Source: Monocercomonoides exilis
Taxonomy: Eukaryota > Preaxostyla > Oxymonadida > Polymastigidae
Assembly: GCA_001643675.2 (NCBI GenBank)
Contig: LSRY02000001.1
Location: 1,545,501 to 1,609,500, forward strand
DNA: 64,000 nt
Direction of reading: 5' to 3'
Shown here: positions 47,886 through 59,215 of the stretch, piece after piece
How the letters are laid out: each line of letters begins with the position of its first letter
Position numbering within the stretch: position 1 is the stretch's first letter
Made by a program: the position numbers and the translations under genes
Notes under the pieces: generated by a model
What the model was told of the DNA's origin: nothing
Seen by the model: only the letters and a program-made list of their open reading frames with translations
Database searches by the model: none

Positions 47886-50713
47886 AAGAGAAAGAGAAAC
47901 ATTGGGAGATAATTTTGAAAACAATTGTGAGAAGAAGATTAAAGATGCAAATGACATTCCTTCTCCACCACCATCATCTTCTTCTTCTTCTCCATTCAAT
48001 TTGACTCACTCAAACACTTCACATTCTCCACCCATTTCACCCATTTCACATTCACCTTCACTATTATCTTCTTCTCCTTCTTCTTCCATTCAAACTCCTC
48101 TTTCTCTTTCTCCTTCTCCATCTTCTCCTTCTTCATCATCCTCATCCTCTTCCTCTTACTCTTCCTCCTCTCCTTCTCCCTTTTTTTCTTCCATTATTTC
48201 TTCTTCTTCTTCCTCTTCTTCCTCCTCCTCCTCTTCCTCTTCTTCTTCCTCCCTTTCTTCTTCTTCTTCTTCTTCTTCCTCTCCTCTCACTCCTGTCATC
48301 TCCTTCAGTCGTTCTGGTGCCCTCGCCTTTTCTCCTTCCACCACTCGATCTTCCATCACTTATCCCCTTCTTCCTCTTCAGCATATGAATCTAAATTGCT
48401 CAAATGTTTCTTCTTCTTCTTCTTCTTCTTCTTCTTCTTCTCTTCTTCTTCTTCTTCTTCTTTCTTCTCATCCTCCTCTTCCTCCCCAACCAACCTCCTA
48501 TCAATCAAGCACAGCTTTGGGCGTTCGTTCAAAGAAAAGCGGTGGAATGTGATTGAGCTGTGTGCCAGTGTTGTTTACAGGTATTTTTTGTCGATAGAAG
48601 TTCCACCTTCGCTGCGCTGTGTGTTTTCTATTGAACAGTTAATGGTCTGCGGCTTCGACGACATCCGCAGGCTGAGGGGACTCAACGCCATGTCCAACGT
48701 GGCAAACCAGAATTGTATGGGAAATTTTGAATTTATTTTATAAAAAATAATGTATTTGATTAATTGTTTCATTTATTTTTTTTTAATCTGTATTTCACTT
48801 TTCAAATATTTATCTTAATCAAAATTTTTTGTTCACTCTCAAATGATGAATAGTGATGATGGTGGACTAATGGCAATGATTTTACAATTGTCTTGCAAAG
48901 CAATAAAGATTATTTGCTGAATGATGCTGTTGCAAAGCAATTGATCAGATTCATGAGGTTTGTCAGAAAATATTTATTGAGATTTTGTTCACAAGTTTTT
49001 CTTTCTTTCTTCTTTTTGATCAAATTCTTTTTCTTCTTCATTTTAACGCTCACTTTTTCGCTAGTTCGTTTCATTATACAAAAATACGCAAATATATTCA
49101 CATTCAGTTTTCGATGGTATCCTCTTGTCTCTTCTTCTCTTCGTGTGACCAACAAGTTCATCACAAACTGTGCTGTGTTCCACTCCGTGTTCCTGCGCAA
49201 AGGCATTCTCCAGCCCATCCACCTCCTGCTGTACTCGTGTTGCGCCTAATACAGCAACAAGGCTTCTTCTATTCTTCTCTTGCTGACCAGCAAGTCGTTC
49301 AATCTGTTTGCCAGCTCGCATGACAAGGCGCTGTTTAACGAGCTGGTCGAGCTGATGTACTCACCACAGGCAATTGTGCGGAACAACGCGTCTGAAATCG
49401 TCGAGGCGCTTGCTGAAGGAAGAGGGCTGGATGAAGAAGGAGAAGGAGAGGGAAAACGGGATGGAGGATATGGTGGAATGCCACGGAGGGGATATGATGG
49501 AAGTGTGATATTTGGGGATACGAAGGAGAAGAGAAACGAGAAGGATAAAGAAGCCAACAACGAGCCAACAGTTACGAAGGAAGAGCTGCTGCGTCGTTTG
49601 CTGAGCTGGGGCGTTGTTTCGAATCTTGTTGGCGTCCTGGCGTCGCCAACGGCAACTGACATAGCAAAAATAGGAGCTGATGGTACTTTGCTTAATCTGT
49701 ATGCAGCTGTTTGGAAAAAGAAGAATACGAGAAGATACGGAGGAGGAGGAGGATGAAGAGAATGAAGAAAAGGAGAGTGTTACGAAAGAGATGAAGAAGA
49801 AGAAGAAGATTGGTGTTCATATCCAGCTTCTCCTCAACGCAAGGTCATTCGCCCACTTTGTATCGACTGCGTTCTTTTCTGTGCTCATCTTTGCCGCAGA
49901 TTGCATAGATAGCCTCAGTACTAATTCTATGCTACTCCGATCCCACCATTACATGCTCCACCCACAGCCTGAAGAAATCATGCAGCTTCTCCACATCAGT
50001 AGAAGGCGGAGCAAAACAGCCACAGTGTAACATGGTCCAATGAGAAGAGAAGAACTGCCATATCTGAGTCACCGAGCGCACTCCTCAATAACAAGAATGA
50101 TTTTCTTCTTTCAGATTCGTATTTGAAAGAGGGAATAATCAATTCCTCAACCATTTGCTTCTTCTCCTTCATTCCCTTCCTCTTCTTCTTCTCCCAAGCT
50201 GCAACTTATTCCACAATCTGAATTCTTGCTGATTGGTAACGCTCACAGAACAGCAAATTGAACAGAACTTATTGGCTTCTCAGAAAGCTCCGATGAAGCT
50301 CAATATATTTAATTCTGTAAGAGAACATGGGCGAGAGCAGTGGGATCAGAAGGGAAAAGATAAAGCGTTCAGAATGAGTCTCACTTTCAAGGGAGGGAAG
50401 AGCTGTGCATGCCATTGTTTAATTGCTGCTGATGCCGAGAGCCTAAGGAAGAGAAAGAGAAGATAGAAGGTTTGAAAGTAGAGCGGAAGGATATTAATTT
50501 TGATCATCAAAGCGAGTAGCTTGTTTAGTGATAGATATTGTTGCTATAGTGAGAGATGAGAGAGATGATGGAGAGAGAGTCAAAGGAAGTGGAAGCAAAA
50601 ACGAAAGAAAAGGAGAACAAGAGAAAGAGGAAGAGAAAGATGAAAAAAAGAAAAAAATGGCATAAACAAAAAACGAATGATGGCTCAGGCGAATTCAATG
50701 ATAATTTCGACAC
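47886..50713 (+). pseudogene. Decayed gene relic with helical-repeat-like segments, unrecognised
   Basis: A Ser-rich frame covers 47902-48552 with TTC-type repeats at 48200-48290 and 48409-48470. It is followed by WNVIELCASVVYRYF (48540) and MVCGFDDIRRLRGLNAMSNV (48640-48700). ARM-like helices follow at 49140-49420 (VTNKFITNCAVFHSVFL; ALFNELVELMYSPQAIVRNN), interrupted in frame by TAA near 49248, and at 49580-49730 (LLRRLLSWGVVSNLVGVL). Further protein-like pieces occur at 49800-50030, 50233-50466 and 50555-50713. The frame changes between pieces. Some gaps may be introns (for example near 48580 and 48970) and others true breaks. The family is unknown. Confidence 0.5.
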
Positions 50714-51339
50714 ATGAGCTGCTAGAGCAGGAACTTTGGAAAAGAACGCAGTTAACGAAATGAGATTTTGAAATATGTCGAGTAGAAATGATGGGAAACG
50801 ATGAAGTGAATCGAGAAAAAAATAAAAACTGTATTTTCATAAAGAACAAAAAGAGAAGCGAAGGAGTTGAGTCAATTATTTTTATAAACTGCAGTTTCCA
50901 AAATAGCACAATCTTCGTTTGCTGAATCTGTTGAGCAGATCAGCAGATATAGAAATTTTTTGATGAGGTTTCAGATTGATAAATGGAAAACACATTTCTT
51001 TTTCTTCGGATAAATGAAAAATTATATATTTGTTTCATTTTTTAAAGTTCTTTAAATATTTTTTCCCCTTTCATTAGCTTTGTTTAACAGGTTAAGTATC
51101 TTTTTTTTCTTTTTTTATGTGTTTTATTGGTTAACTTTATTAATTTTTGTTTATTTAAATTAAACTTGATCAAAAAATCCTTTTTAACGAAAAACATTTT
51201 AAAGGTGTGGTTTTTGCATATGAAAATAAAACAAATATTTATAACAGAAATTAAAGTTAAATACTTGCAAAAAATCATTTTTAACTTGATGATCAAAAAA
51301 TACCACAATAGATTTTATTTTTTCGATTTTTGATCTTTT
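50714..51339. other. AT-rich non-coding stretch
   Basis: Very AT-rich. Open frames of 60-75 codons on both strands are Lys/Phe/Ile-rich and look like composition artefacts. No RNA gene is seen. Confidence 0.5.
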
Positions 51340-51447
51340 TTTATGATATCAAAAAAAATCACCCATATATGAAATTGGTTGGTTAATTCGAAAGAAAATG
51401 TCATATGTGCAGGTTTTTTCCCTTGTACGGGTTTTTTCCCTCACCAT
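51340..51447 (-). repeat. Dispersed repeat, right copy (uninterrupted)
   Basis: The reverse complement of this segment matches 31128-31209 plus 31870-31900 and shows the empty site in which the MITE and hairpin are missing. The two copies face each other in inverted orientation across about 20 kb. Confidence 0.85.
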
Positions 51448-51714
51448 TTGACAATTAACATTTATGATAAATCTCGATAAATTTTTTGTCTCGTATTTGT
51501 TGCAATTCTTTTTCTTTTAAGCTTTTCAGCTAATCCGTAGAATAATAGTGCTATCGGCACATGAGTTACTAAGATAAGCTAATATGACTTCTTCACCATT
51601 TGGCAAGATTGATAAAAAGGGTAAATTGCTAAACAATTGAATAATAAAGAGATAAATTTGTCCTTTCACAGTGCAATTGGATTTCATTTCATTATTTCGT
51701 CAAAATGTTTAAAT

Positions 51715-52245
51715 TTTTTTGTAAAGTTCCTTTAGTTGAATTTTCAAATAAAATAAGAATTTCATTTTTCAATCTAATTTCTGTTCCCACTCACCATATT
51801 TTTCTGTCAAGAAAATAAAATCTTGGCATTGGTATTATTTTTTTTGTGAAGTTTCATGTATACCTCTGTGACATGACAAGAGAAAATTGAAAAAATGACA
51901 AAATGACTGACAAGATAATTATGACTAGTCAAAAAGGGTTATTCATAATGATTTCATAATTCTTAATTACAATAATAATTAATTTGAAAATCTTCTTGAA
52001 ATAATTCTTATTATTTTGATTAAATAATATTTTTTTATTAATGTGATCAAGTTCCCAATATTTATTTTATTTGACACGAAATGTCGGTTGAGGAATATTT
52101 TTGTCACAATTTGTCATTGACTGTCACTGACAGTCACTGACAAAATACAAAAAACGACAAAATATTACAGATGCTATCAACAAATCTTTTCCATAGTGCT
52201 TTGAAAAGTCTTTAGAAGTTTTCGCAATATTTTATTTTATATTAT

Positions 52246-52302
<57 letters not shown>

Positions 52303-52425
52303 GACAGACGAGGCTTCAAGTTATTTGTCAGGTCACAGAGGTATTGTTTCATGAAAAAGAACAGAAATTTGATTGAAATATGAAATTTTTTTTTGAAAAT
52401 TAAACTAATGGAACTTTTCAAATAA
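51715..52425. repeat. Inverted-repeat flanks enclosing a poly(A)-module insertion
   Basis: The block 51720-51795 (AAGTTCC... to TTTCTGTTC) is an imperfect reverse complement of 52343-52415. Between them lie a diverged plus-oriented copy of the module CCTCTGTGAC (51863-51880) and a minus-oriented copy with its poly(A) (52249-52341). Confidence 0.65.
52249..52341 (-). repeat. Short retroposon-like module: 42 bp plus 51-nt poly(A), copy 1
   Basis: On the minus strand a 42-bp unit starting CCTCTGTGACCTGACAAATA and ending TCGTCTGTCATT (52300-52341) runs straight into 51 A. The same unit recurs at 52853-52894 without any mismatch. Confidence 0.75.
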
Positions 52426-52790
52426 AATTTAATTAAATAAAAGTTTAAGTTTGAATTTATCCAATAATTAGATTAAATTTTTTTGTTTTTCATCAAATAA
52501 CGAGAAATAATTTTAAAATTTCATCAAATTTGCAATATTTTTATCCACATTTCTGAAACTCGAAAGATGAATTCTTAATTCATTGAATGCTTCCCTGTTT
52601 TGCATTCCTTCTGGAAAAATAACAGAAATTTGCTAAATAAATGCAAGGTGAATGAATTATTCTTTTTTGATTGTGTGAATATAACAGATGTTGGCATTTG
52701 AGGCTTAACCAAAAGTTATTTGAATTCGCAAAAAATATTTAATAATATATTTTTCAATGAGTAAAAAACCCGTCACAAAGTTAAAAACCC

Positions 52791-52792
<2 letters not shown>

Positions 52793-52855
<63 letters not shown>

Positions 52856-52894
52856 GACAGACGAGGCTTCAAGTTATTTGTCAGGTCACAGAGG
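52793..52894 (-). repeat. Short retroposon-like module: 42 bp plus 60-nt poly(A), copy 2
   Basis: It carries the same 42-bp unit as copy 1 in the same orientation, followed on the minus strand by 60 A. Flanks differ from copy 1 on both sides, which defines the unit's edges. No clear target duplication was found. Confidence 0.75.
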
Positions 52895-53460
52895 AATAGT
52901 AAAAATTGTTAATGTTATATTTTTTTAAAAAAAAATGAAAGTTGTCACAGACGCAACAGAAGTTACTTCTTATCTAATGTTCAATTTATTACATCCTTTG
53001 TCTTTATTGCATTTAGTGAATAAGAATAAAAGAAATTATTGCATAAAACATTCAATACAAAACAAACAATTTATTTTAAGCCATATGGGTGATTATTTTT
53101 GAAATCATTACTTTTTTCGGGATGCTGATTATTTAGATAATTCATTGTCAGAGAGAATCAATTAACCTTTGAAATGAAAAAATCATTTCAATTGTGTCAA
53201 AAGCCAATATTTGATGAAAATGGAATACAACGATTGTCTTTATTGGATTTATCACTTTTCTGTGTCCATTTATCAATATTCAAAACGATATTATCAAATC
53301 GAATTTTTTGTTCAAAAAAATATAATTTCAAAAATAATCATCCAAATGTTCAAAAGTTGGGCAAAAAAAGTAAATATGATTTTTAACAAAAAGAATTATA
53401 AAACAAACTAATTAATATTTCCATCTATTCGTTATCATCATGCTGTATTTTATATTTTTT
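52895..53460. other. AT-rich stretch without a supported gene
   Basis: A 70-codon plus frame at 53174-53386 has no recognisable motif. A TGGGTGATTATTTTTGAAAT box at 53092 resembles the 31870 and 51360 repeats. Confidence 0.4.
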
Positions 53461-55615
53461 GCTTTCAAATTGAGTTGTATCTTCTGCGCTTTCCTTATGC
53501 TCACTTTTCCATTCATCTTTTTCGTAATCTTCGTCATCTTCATATATAAAATCGTTGTCAATTTTTTTTCTTTCTTGTTCTGATGATTCTTTTGGTTAAA
53601 TTGCGGTTGTCAGAATTAGTGTAGTGATCATTGTCATTGAATAAATCATCTTCTGTTTGTGTGGTTCAATCAATGCTATGTTTTTCAACGATTTTCATAT
53701 CCATTTAATGCTTTCTTGATGATTTTTCTTTGCGTTTTAGGGAAAATGAACCAATCAATTCATTGTTAACTTCATTAGAAGAAATTCCTGAAGAAGATTT
53801 TGAAGGAGATCCACTTATTTTGGTGAGAACTTGCGAAGCTGCCAGTGGCCAGATTCCTGTGTTGAGAAATGCAGTTTTAATTACCGATGGAGTGGTCGCT
53901 GCAGGGATTGCGTCTGGTAACACCCCAGCAAGAATCTTTCTATTTGAAGAAGATGAATTATCGATTGGCACTTTGTAATTATTGTATAACGTTCTTTTCA
54001 ATCTGGCGAAAATTTCATTATCACATGGCTGGAGGAGATGAGTCATGTTTGTCGGAAAAATTTTAATGAAGATTCCGTTATTTTCAGCATCACTAATCAC
54101 TTCTGGACATGGATGTGTAGAATGGTTGTCAAGAAGAAGAAGAAGAGCCTTTTTCGAAGATGTTGATTGTATTTTTTGATGAATGAGAGGAATCCAATTT
54201 TTAAGCATGATGATTTTGAAAATTTCAGTTGTAATCCATCCTAAAGGCTCAGGAATATAATTTATTTTTTAATATTTCTAATATGAAAACTCTTCAGGCA
54301 TTTTTTTCTTTATCAAAAGAAAAATATGATATAGACAAGAACCATCAGAATATAAACAAATGCAAAAAGTTGCGATGGAAGTTTTTCGAGGATCTGGAGG
54401 AGAAGGAGGGATCTGATCTTTCAAACAGATTACTAATTTTGACGAACTTTCTCCGATTCTCACAGAAGATTCGTCAAAATAGAAAATATGTGTAATTCTT
54501 TTTGAAAAGTCGCAAATGTTGAATTTTCAAATAAATTTAAAAATTCACATTTTGCTCACATTTCGGTTTCCACTCACGAATCTTCCTAAGAATGTTTGAA
54601 ATAGCATAATTCAGAAATAGATTCCATATTCGTGAAGTTTGATGTATGTCAACGAAAATTTGAGTATTATATGAAAATTTTGATTTATTTGTTTAATAAA
54701 ACATTTGCAACTTTTCAAAAAGAATCACACATATTGGAAACTTCGATGTTGTTATCTTTGACGATTCTTTTCACTTCTTCAAACCAACTCGTCATACTTT
54801 CAGGGTTCTGTGATCGAATTTGTGCAATTTCCAGTGGTCTCGCCAGGACCGCTTATTATATGGAGCTTCTTTGAACCAAATAATTAAATAAATTCGAATG
54901 GAATTTTTCGTTTTCTTCCTCATTTGTTGATTCAGTGTTCAGTATTTTCATTGCCTATGAAAATTAAGATTTGAAATAATATGGGATAAAATATTTGACT
55001 TCAGGCATTTTCATTGAAAAATTTTGCATCTGAGATGAACTTTTTGTGATCAAAGAATTTGAAATAATTGGATTTATTTTATGCAATACAAGTGAGATCA
55101 CAAAACATAATGTTGTCATATCAATGATGTTTGTATTCATATTTGAAAATCAAATTTATTTTGAAATCTGAAAGTTATTGAAAAAAATTATTTGTTAATC
55201 AATTTTTTCTTGCTTTGTGCATAAAAAGCTTGAAAGTCTATATTTTCCCCCATATTATAAAAAATACGAAAACCATTTCCTGTATCTGCTTCATTTTAAC
55301 AACAACTCCTTCTGATAATTAAGACAAAACCTGATTTTCAATTTATTCCAGTTGCTCAGAATTGATGAAAGATGGGATTCCTTCTTTTTTAATATCTCTG
55401 TTTTCCTTTTCAGCTGTTTGGCCTCTGTACCAAGCCTGCCTTGTAGTTGCTTTTGCATTGACTGCCACATTCACTGTCAATGGATATGTTTTCTTAATTT
55501 CAAAAATTTTTCGAGATCTGGAATGAATTGTCCGATATTCTCTTGTAGCAGCTATCCGAAGAAGCTCTTCAGAAGAAATTGATTTCTTTTCCATTTCAAA
55601 AAAGGGAATGATCAC
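53461..55615 (-). pseudogene. Second pogo-type transposase relic, split by a foldback insertion
   Basis: From 55615 an N-terminal DNA-binding part is readable (SRKIFEIKKTYPLTVNVAV; RQAWYRGQTAEKENRDIKKE). The frame then meets foldback sequence at 54965-55275. Beyond it come SWFEEVKRIVKDNNIEVSNM near 54770, FDESSVRIGESSSKLVI near 54450, and the clean stretch 54208-53705 with LLLDNHSTH and LLQPCDNEIF. The last two Asp are again 35 residues apart. A Lys/Glu-rich tail is visible to about 53470. Several shifts and stops separate the parts. It is related to, but clearly diverged from, the 28.5-29.8 kb transposase. Confidence 0.82.
54965..55275. repeat. Single-arm copy of the 30-kb foldback
   Basis: It aligns with the 30027-30300 arm through GACTTCAGGCATTTTCATTG, TTTTTGTGATCAAA, GAGATCACAAAACA and AAATTTATTTTGAAATCTGA, and near its end with the 30345-30400 arm (GCTTGAAAGTC, TTTTCCCCCATAT). 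It lies inside the second transposase relic. Confidence 0.78.
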
Positions 55616-56115
55616 AATGAGTAAAATGGCTAAAATATTGTTTGAAAGTCAAATCAAATAAACCAACCGAAAACAGTTAAAAATTTGGTATGATAATTTC
55701 CTTTCACTTTTAATTTGCATAATTTTATTTCAAAATTTCAACAACAAATATGGAATTACGAATTATCATTCTATCAAGTGAATAACAGTTAAAGAGAAGA
55801 AATACATCGAAATAATATGAAAAGTTTTAAATTTCCAACTTCAAATGTTTCATCAGTCAACATTCAGTTTGAACAAGCTAATGTTTTTTATGAAAGAAAA
55901 AAGATCTTTTTTTTAAAGTTCCGGTTTTTTTTTTTTTTTTTTTTTTCTTTGTTCTGTGTTTTTTACTCATTGAATGAAAGGAAAAGTTTTTTAACGCTAT
56001 TTAATCAAAAATGTCATTCATTGCCATTGTATTCATCAAAATATTTTGAAAATAATCTCGAAAATTCGTTTTCACTTGGTGTTGAGCGTATTGAATAATT
56101 ATCATAATGAAAATA
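55616..56115. other. AT-rich non-coding stretch
   Basis: It contains a T-rich run at 55926-55946. The 93-codon plus frame here is Phe/Lys-rich with no motif and I do not accept it as a gene. Confidence 0.45.
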
Positions 56116-56493
56116 CAGTTTGCGCAAAAAATACAGGACAAGATAGATTCCAAAATAACTGCAAGACGAATAATTCTGACAATTTTCCTCAAAATGTATC
56201 TCATCAAAACAAACTCAATTGATAAACGAGACTCACAAAATAGCTTTATTTGTGCTCAGAAAAATTAATTATTAAAAACTCGGAGAAACAGAATTTTGAG
56301 TTTCTCAAAAATTTCGATATATATTTTTTTCTGAGCACAAATGAAGCTATTTTGTGAGTCTCGTTTATCAATTGAGTTTGTTTTGATGAGATATATTTTG
56401 AGGAAAATTGTCAGAATTTTTCTTTTTGCGGTTGTTGAGAAATCGATCCTGTCTAGTATTTTTTGCGATGTCCGGGATTTTTTGCACAAACTG
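56116..56493. mobile_element. 378-bp foldback MITE (Tc1/mariner-type ends)
   Basis: The left end CAGTTTGCGCAAAAAATAC and right end (reverse complement CAGTTTGTGCAAAAAATCC) begin arms of about 150-165 bp. The inner parts are nearly identical (CAATTGATAAACGAGACTCA in both). TA precedes the left end and TG follows the right, so the target duplication is decayed or absent. Confidence 0.82.
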
Positions 56494-56980
56494 TGATGTC
56501 AAAATTTGTATTTAATTTTTAACAAATAAAGAAGTTGCTCGATTATTGTTAACACAAGAGTGCAAGTTGAGCTTTATCAATTTCCATCAACTTCAAAACA
56601 CATTTCGAAAAATTACACTTTTATAAAAAAAGACAAAATATAATTTGTTTTTCTAAAATTGCATGCGAATCAGCTAAAGTTAAAAAGAAAAAAATGCTAG
56701 AAAATAATATCGTTTTTATTTTTAAATGATTGAAAAAGAAAACTTTTAACAAACCAAAGATTGAACAAATGCAAAATCTATTTGATCAAATTTACCATAA
56801 AAATTATTATTTTTTGATCGCAAATAAGATAGAAAAATTAAAGAGATTGAGCCAATTGATATTAATTTTACAAAATTCAAATTGATCAAATCAATTAGAA
56901 TTAACTGAATAATTTCAAAGCATGTACAATACGAACAATTAATCTTCAACGATTCTTATATATTTATAAAACCTTCAGAA
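56494..56980. other. AT-rich upstream region of the next gene
   Basis: No coding frame is supported. It presumably includes the promoter of the gene starting at 56981. No element was identified. Confidence 0.4.
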
Positions 56981-58795
56981 ATGGATGTACATCAAAATGC
57001 TTCTTGTAATTTAAAGCAATGTGTTATTCGTTTGAAGGACATTTCGTATGTACATTTTTAAAGCAAAAAATATTTATATATTGTTGTTGAAAATAATTTT
57101 AGTGAAACTTCATCAAAATTGCAGTCTCAATCAATATTGCACGATTTACAAGTTTCAATTTGTGAATCTTCAAAAATCGTGCTTGAAAAAACATTAAATA
57201 CGTTGTTTTTTGACACGCTGTCAAAATTTTTGGATATTGACATTGAGATGGAAAAGAATATTTTTCATCTTTTATATGTAATTGCCGTGCAATTTATGCT
57301 TTTGAACGGACAGACATTTTGTGAGTTTTTGCATTCTAACCTTTGCTTAAAAATGAAAACGTCACTTGTAAAATTTATAACTGACAACTATTTTGAAAAA
57401 AAATTTTTCAAATTTAAGTTAAGGCCATTTTCACAAGGAAAAGAAAAATCAAGTAATTATTTTGATTATTGCTTCGAAGGTTGCATTTCATTGGCACTTT
57501 TGTCAAGAACCTACCTTTATGATGATGATCTTATTAAACGATTCATTGCGAAATGTCTTAAACATTATCTTTGCACGTATGACCAAGACGAGGACTTAAT
57601 AAGGAAAAGAGAAATTTTACTGTACACAATTGAAACAATGAAACAAAGTTTGTTGGAATGAGCTTCCTTTTTATAATTTTAAAGTAATAATTTCAATTTT
57701 TCAAAAATTCAAATAGATGGACTTAGATTTTTCAACAAATTTGACATCCATAAACTCGTCATGGATGCTCTCAAACTTCACAAAATATACAATCATCTTT
57801 CACTATTATCTATCATTAGTGCTATTGGCATAATGAGTATCAATTGTTTTTCAAAAAAGGAGATGGATTCATGCTATTTGTGCTTTAGGCAGATGGACAT
57901 TGTTGCTTTATTGGGTAAAATCACAAGTCAGCTCATTGAAAAAGAGGAAAGCGAGATAACTGATGCCATATGGGAACGATTGTGCTCAACATTACGCAAA
58001 TTTATTTTAGTTTTTCCACTGCTTCTCCCTGACTTCTTATTTGCCAAACGATCTGATCAGTCTGGCAAAGTGGCACCTTCTTTGTTGTCTTCAGATTCAG
58101 ATGGCACAAACCTGCGAGAAGTCGGAATTTCTGGGTTTTGTTCAAGATCATCATCACAATTATTGACATCAACTTCATCTTTTGATGCATCGCCAGCAAT
58201 TAATAATTCATCCACAGTGAGAGACAAATACTTTCCGATAGGCTCTAACTTTGTGGACAGTACCGTTGCAAGAACGGAGCATTTTTGTGAATTCTCTCTT
58301 CTTCATCAAAATCTATTGAAAATCCAAGCTAAGCAGTTTTCAAGCAAAAAATCGCTTCTTTCTTTCGTTTTGTATATTGAAGGCAAAATTAATCCTAGGG
58401 ATATTGAACCATATTATTTAAGATATCTACCAATTATCAGGGCTGATAATATGTCAGAATTGCTTTTTTCTTTGTGGGAAAGCTGCCTGGTGCGTAGCAC
58501 ATGCTTTAATGAATGTTATGCTATTTGCAGAGAAGGCGGATTTGGACAGTGCATCCGTTCTGTTCCTTCTCTTTCAAACACGTCAGCTTTTTTTTTGTTT
58601 AGATATTTCCATTTATTGATAAATTTGTTGTTCCCTCGGAAATTAAAATGCGGAAACACGATTGAAATTTTATTGAAGAATGAAATAGAGTCTTGCGGAG
58701 TTCATGACTTGCTATATGCATGGAAGGGAATTTTTAAGAACAAAGAAGCTATCGTGTCAGATATGTCCAAATTGTTTTTTATTTTGAAATGTTGA
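56981..58795 (+). CDS. Unrecognised protein, 562 aa, three exons
   Basis: The structure is join(56981..57045, 57103..57647, 57717..58795), with introns of 57 and 69 bp and consistent phases. Composition is helical and Phe/Leu/Lys/Cys-rich. There is no signal peptide and no clear membrane span. A low-complexity Ser-rich insert occupies about residues 320-370. Conserved-looking pieces include ICESSKIVLEKTLNTLFFD near the N-terminus and YYLRYLPIIRADNMSELLFS toward the end. The pattern suggests a helical scaffold, but I cannot name a family. It is convergent with the TAPT1-like gene across 420 bp. Confidence 0.85.
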
Positions 58796-59215
58796 AACAG
58801 AAATGGAAAAATCTGTAATTGCGTATATTTTCTAACAGCTTAATCATGATTACCTCAAACAATGTGTTTATGAAAACTATTTTTTATTTTTTTATTTTTT
58901 TAGCAGAAAATTGGAAATATCAAAAAAGCAAGGTTTCACGAACTCTCTCATGTTGTGAAAGGAGTTATTAACAAGACTTACGCAATGATTACATATTTTT
59001 GGAGTTTTTAATAAGGTCAATGTTACCTTGGGACGAATATTGTATGAGTGAGAAAGACGCTTTTCAATGGAACAAATAATTTATTTAATTTTCTAAACAT
59101 TCAAAAAAAAATATCATTCAAAAACAAAACAAAAGGCATTTTCAAAAATTATAAGATAAAACAAATCAAAACAAATGGAAACCAAACGCAAAATCCACTA
59201 AAACTTTATAAGACG
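58796..59215. other. Convergent 3' intergenic region
   Basis: This stretch holds the 3' ends of the flanking convergent genes. It is AT-rich, with no gene or structured element seen. Confidence 0.5.

Noticed and set aside
48156-48359. Glu/Arg-rich minus-strand frames
   Set aside because: They are shadows of the Ser-rich plus-strand relic.
31128-51447. Polinton/Maverick or other giant viral-like transposon bounded by the 110-bp inverted repeats
   Set aside because: No DNA polymerase B, retroviral-type integrase, capsid, ATPase or adenain-like protease is recognisable inside, and no matching target duplication was found.
53174-53386. 70-codon plus-strand frame
   Set aside because: It is short and AT-driven, without motif, splice continuation or neighbours to support it.
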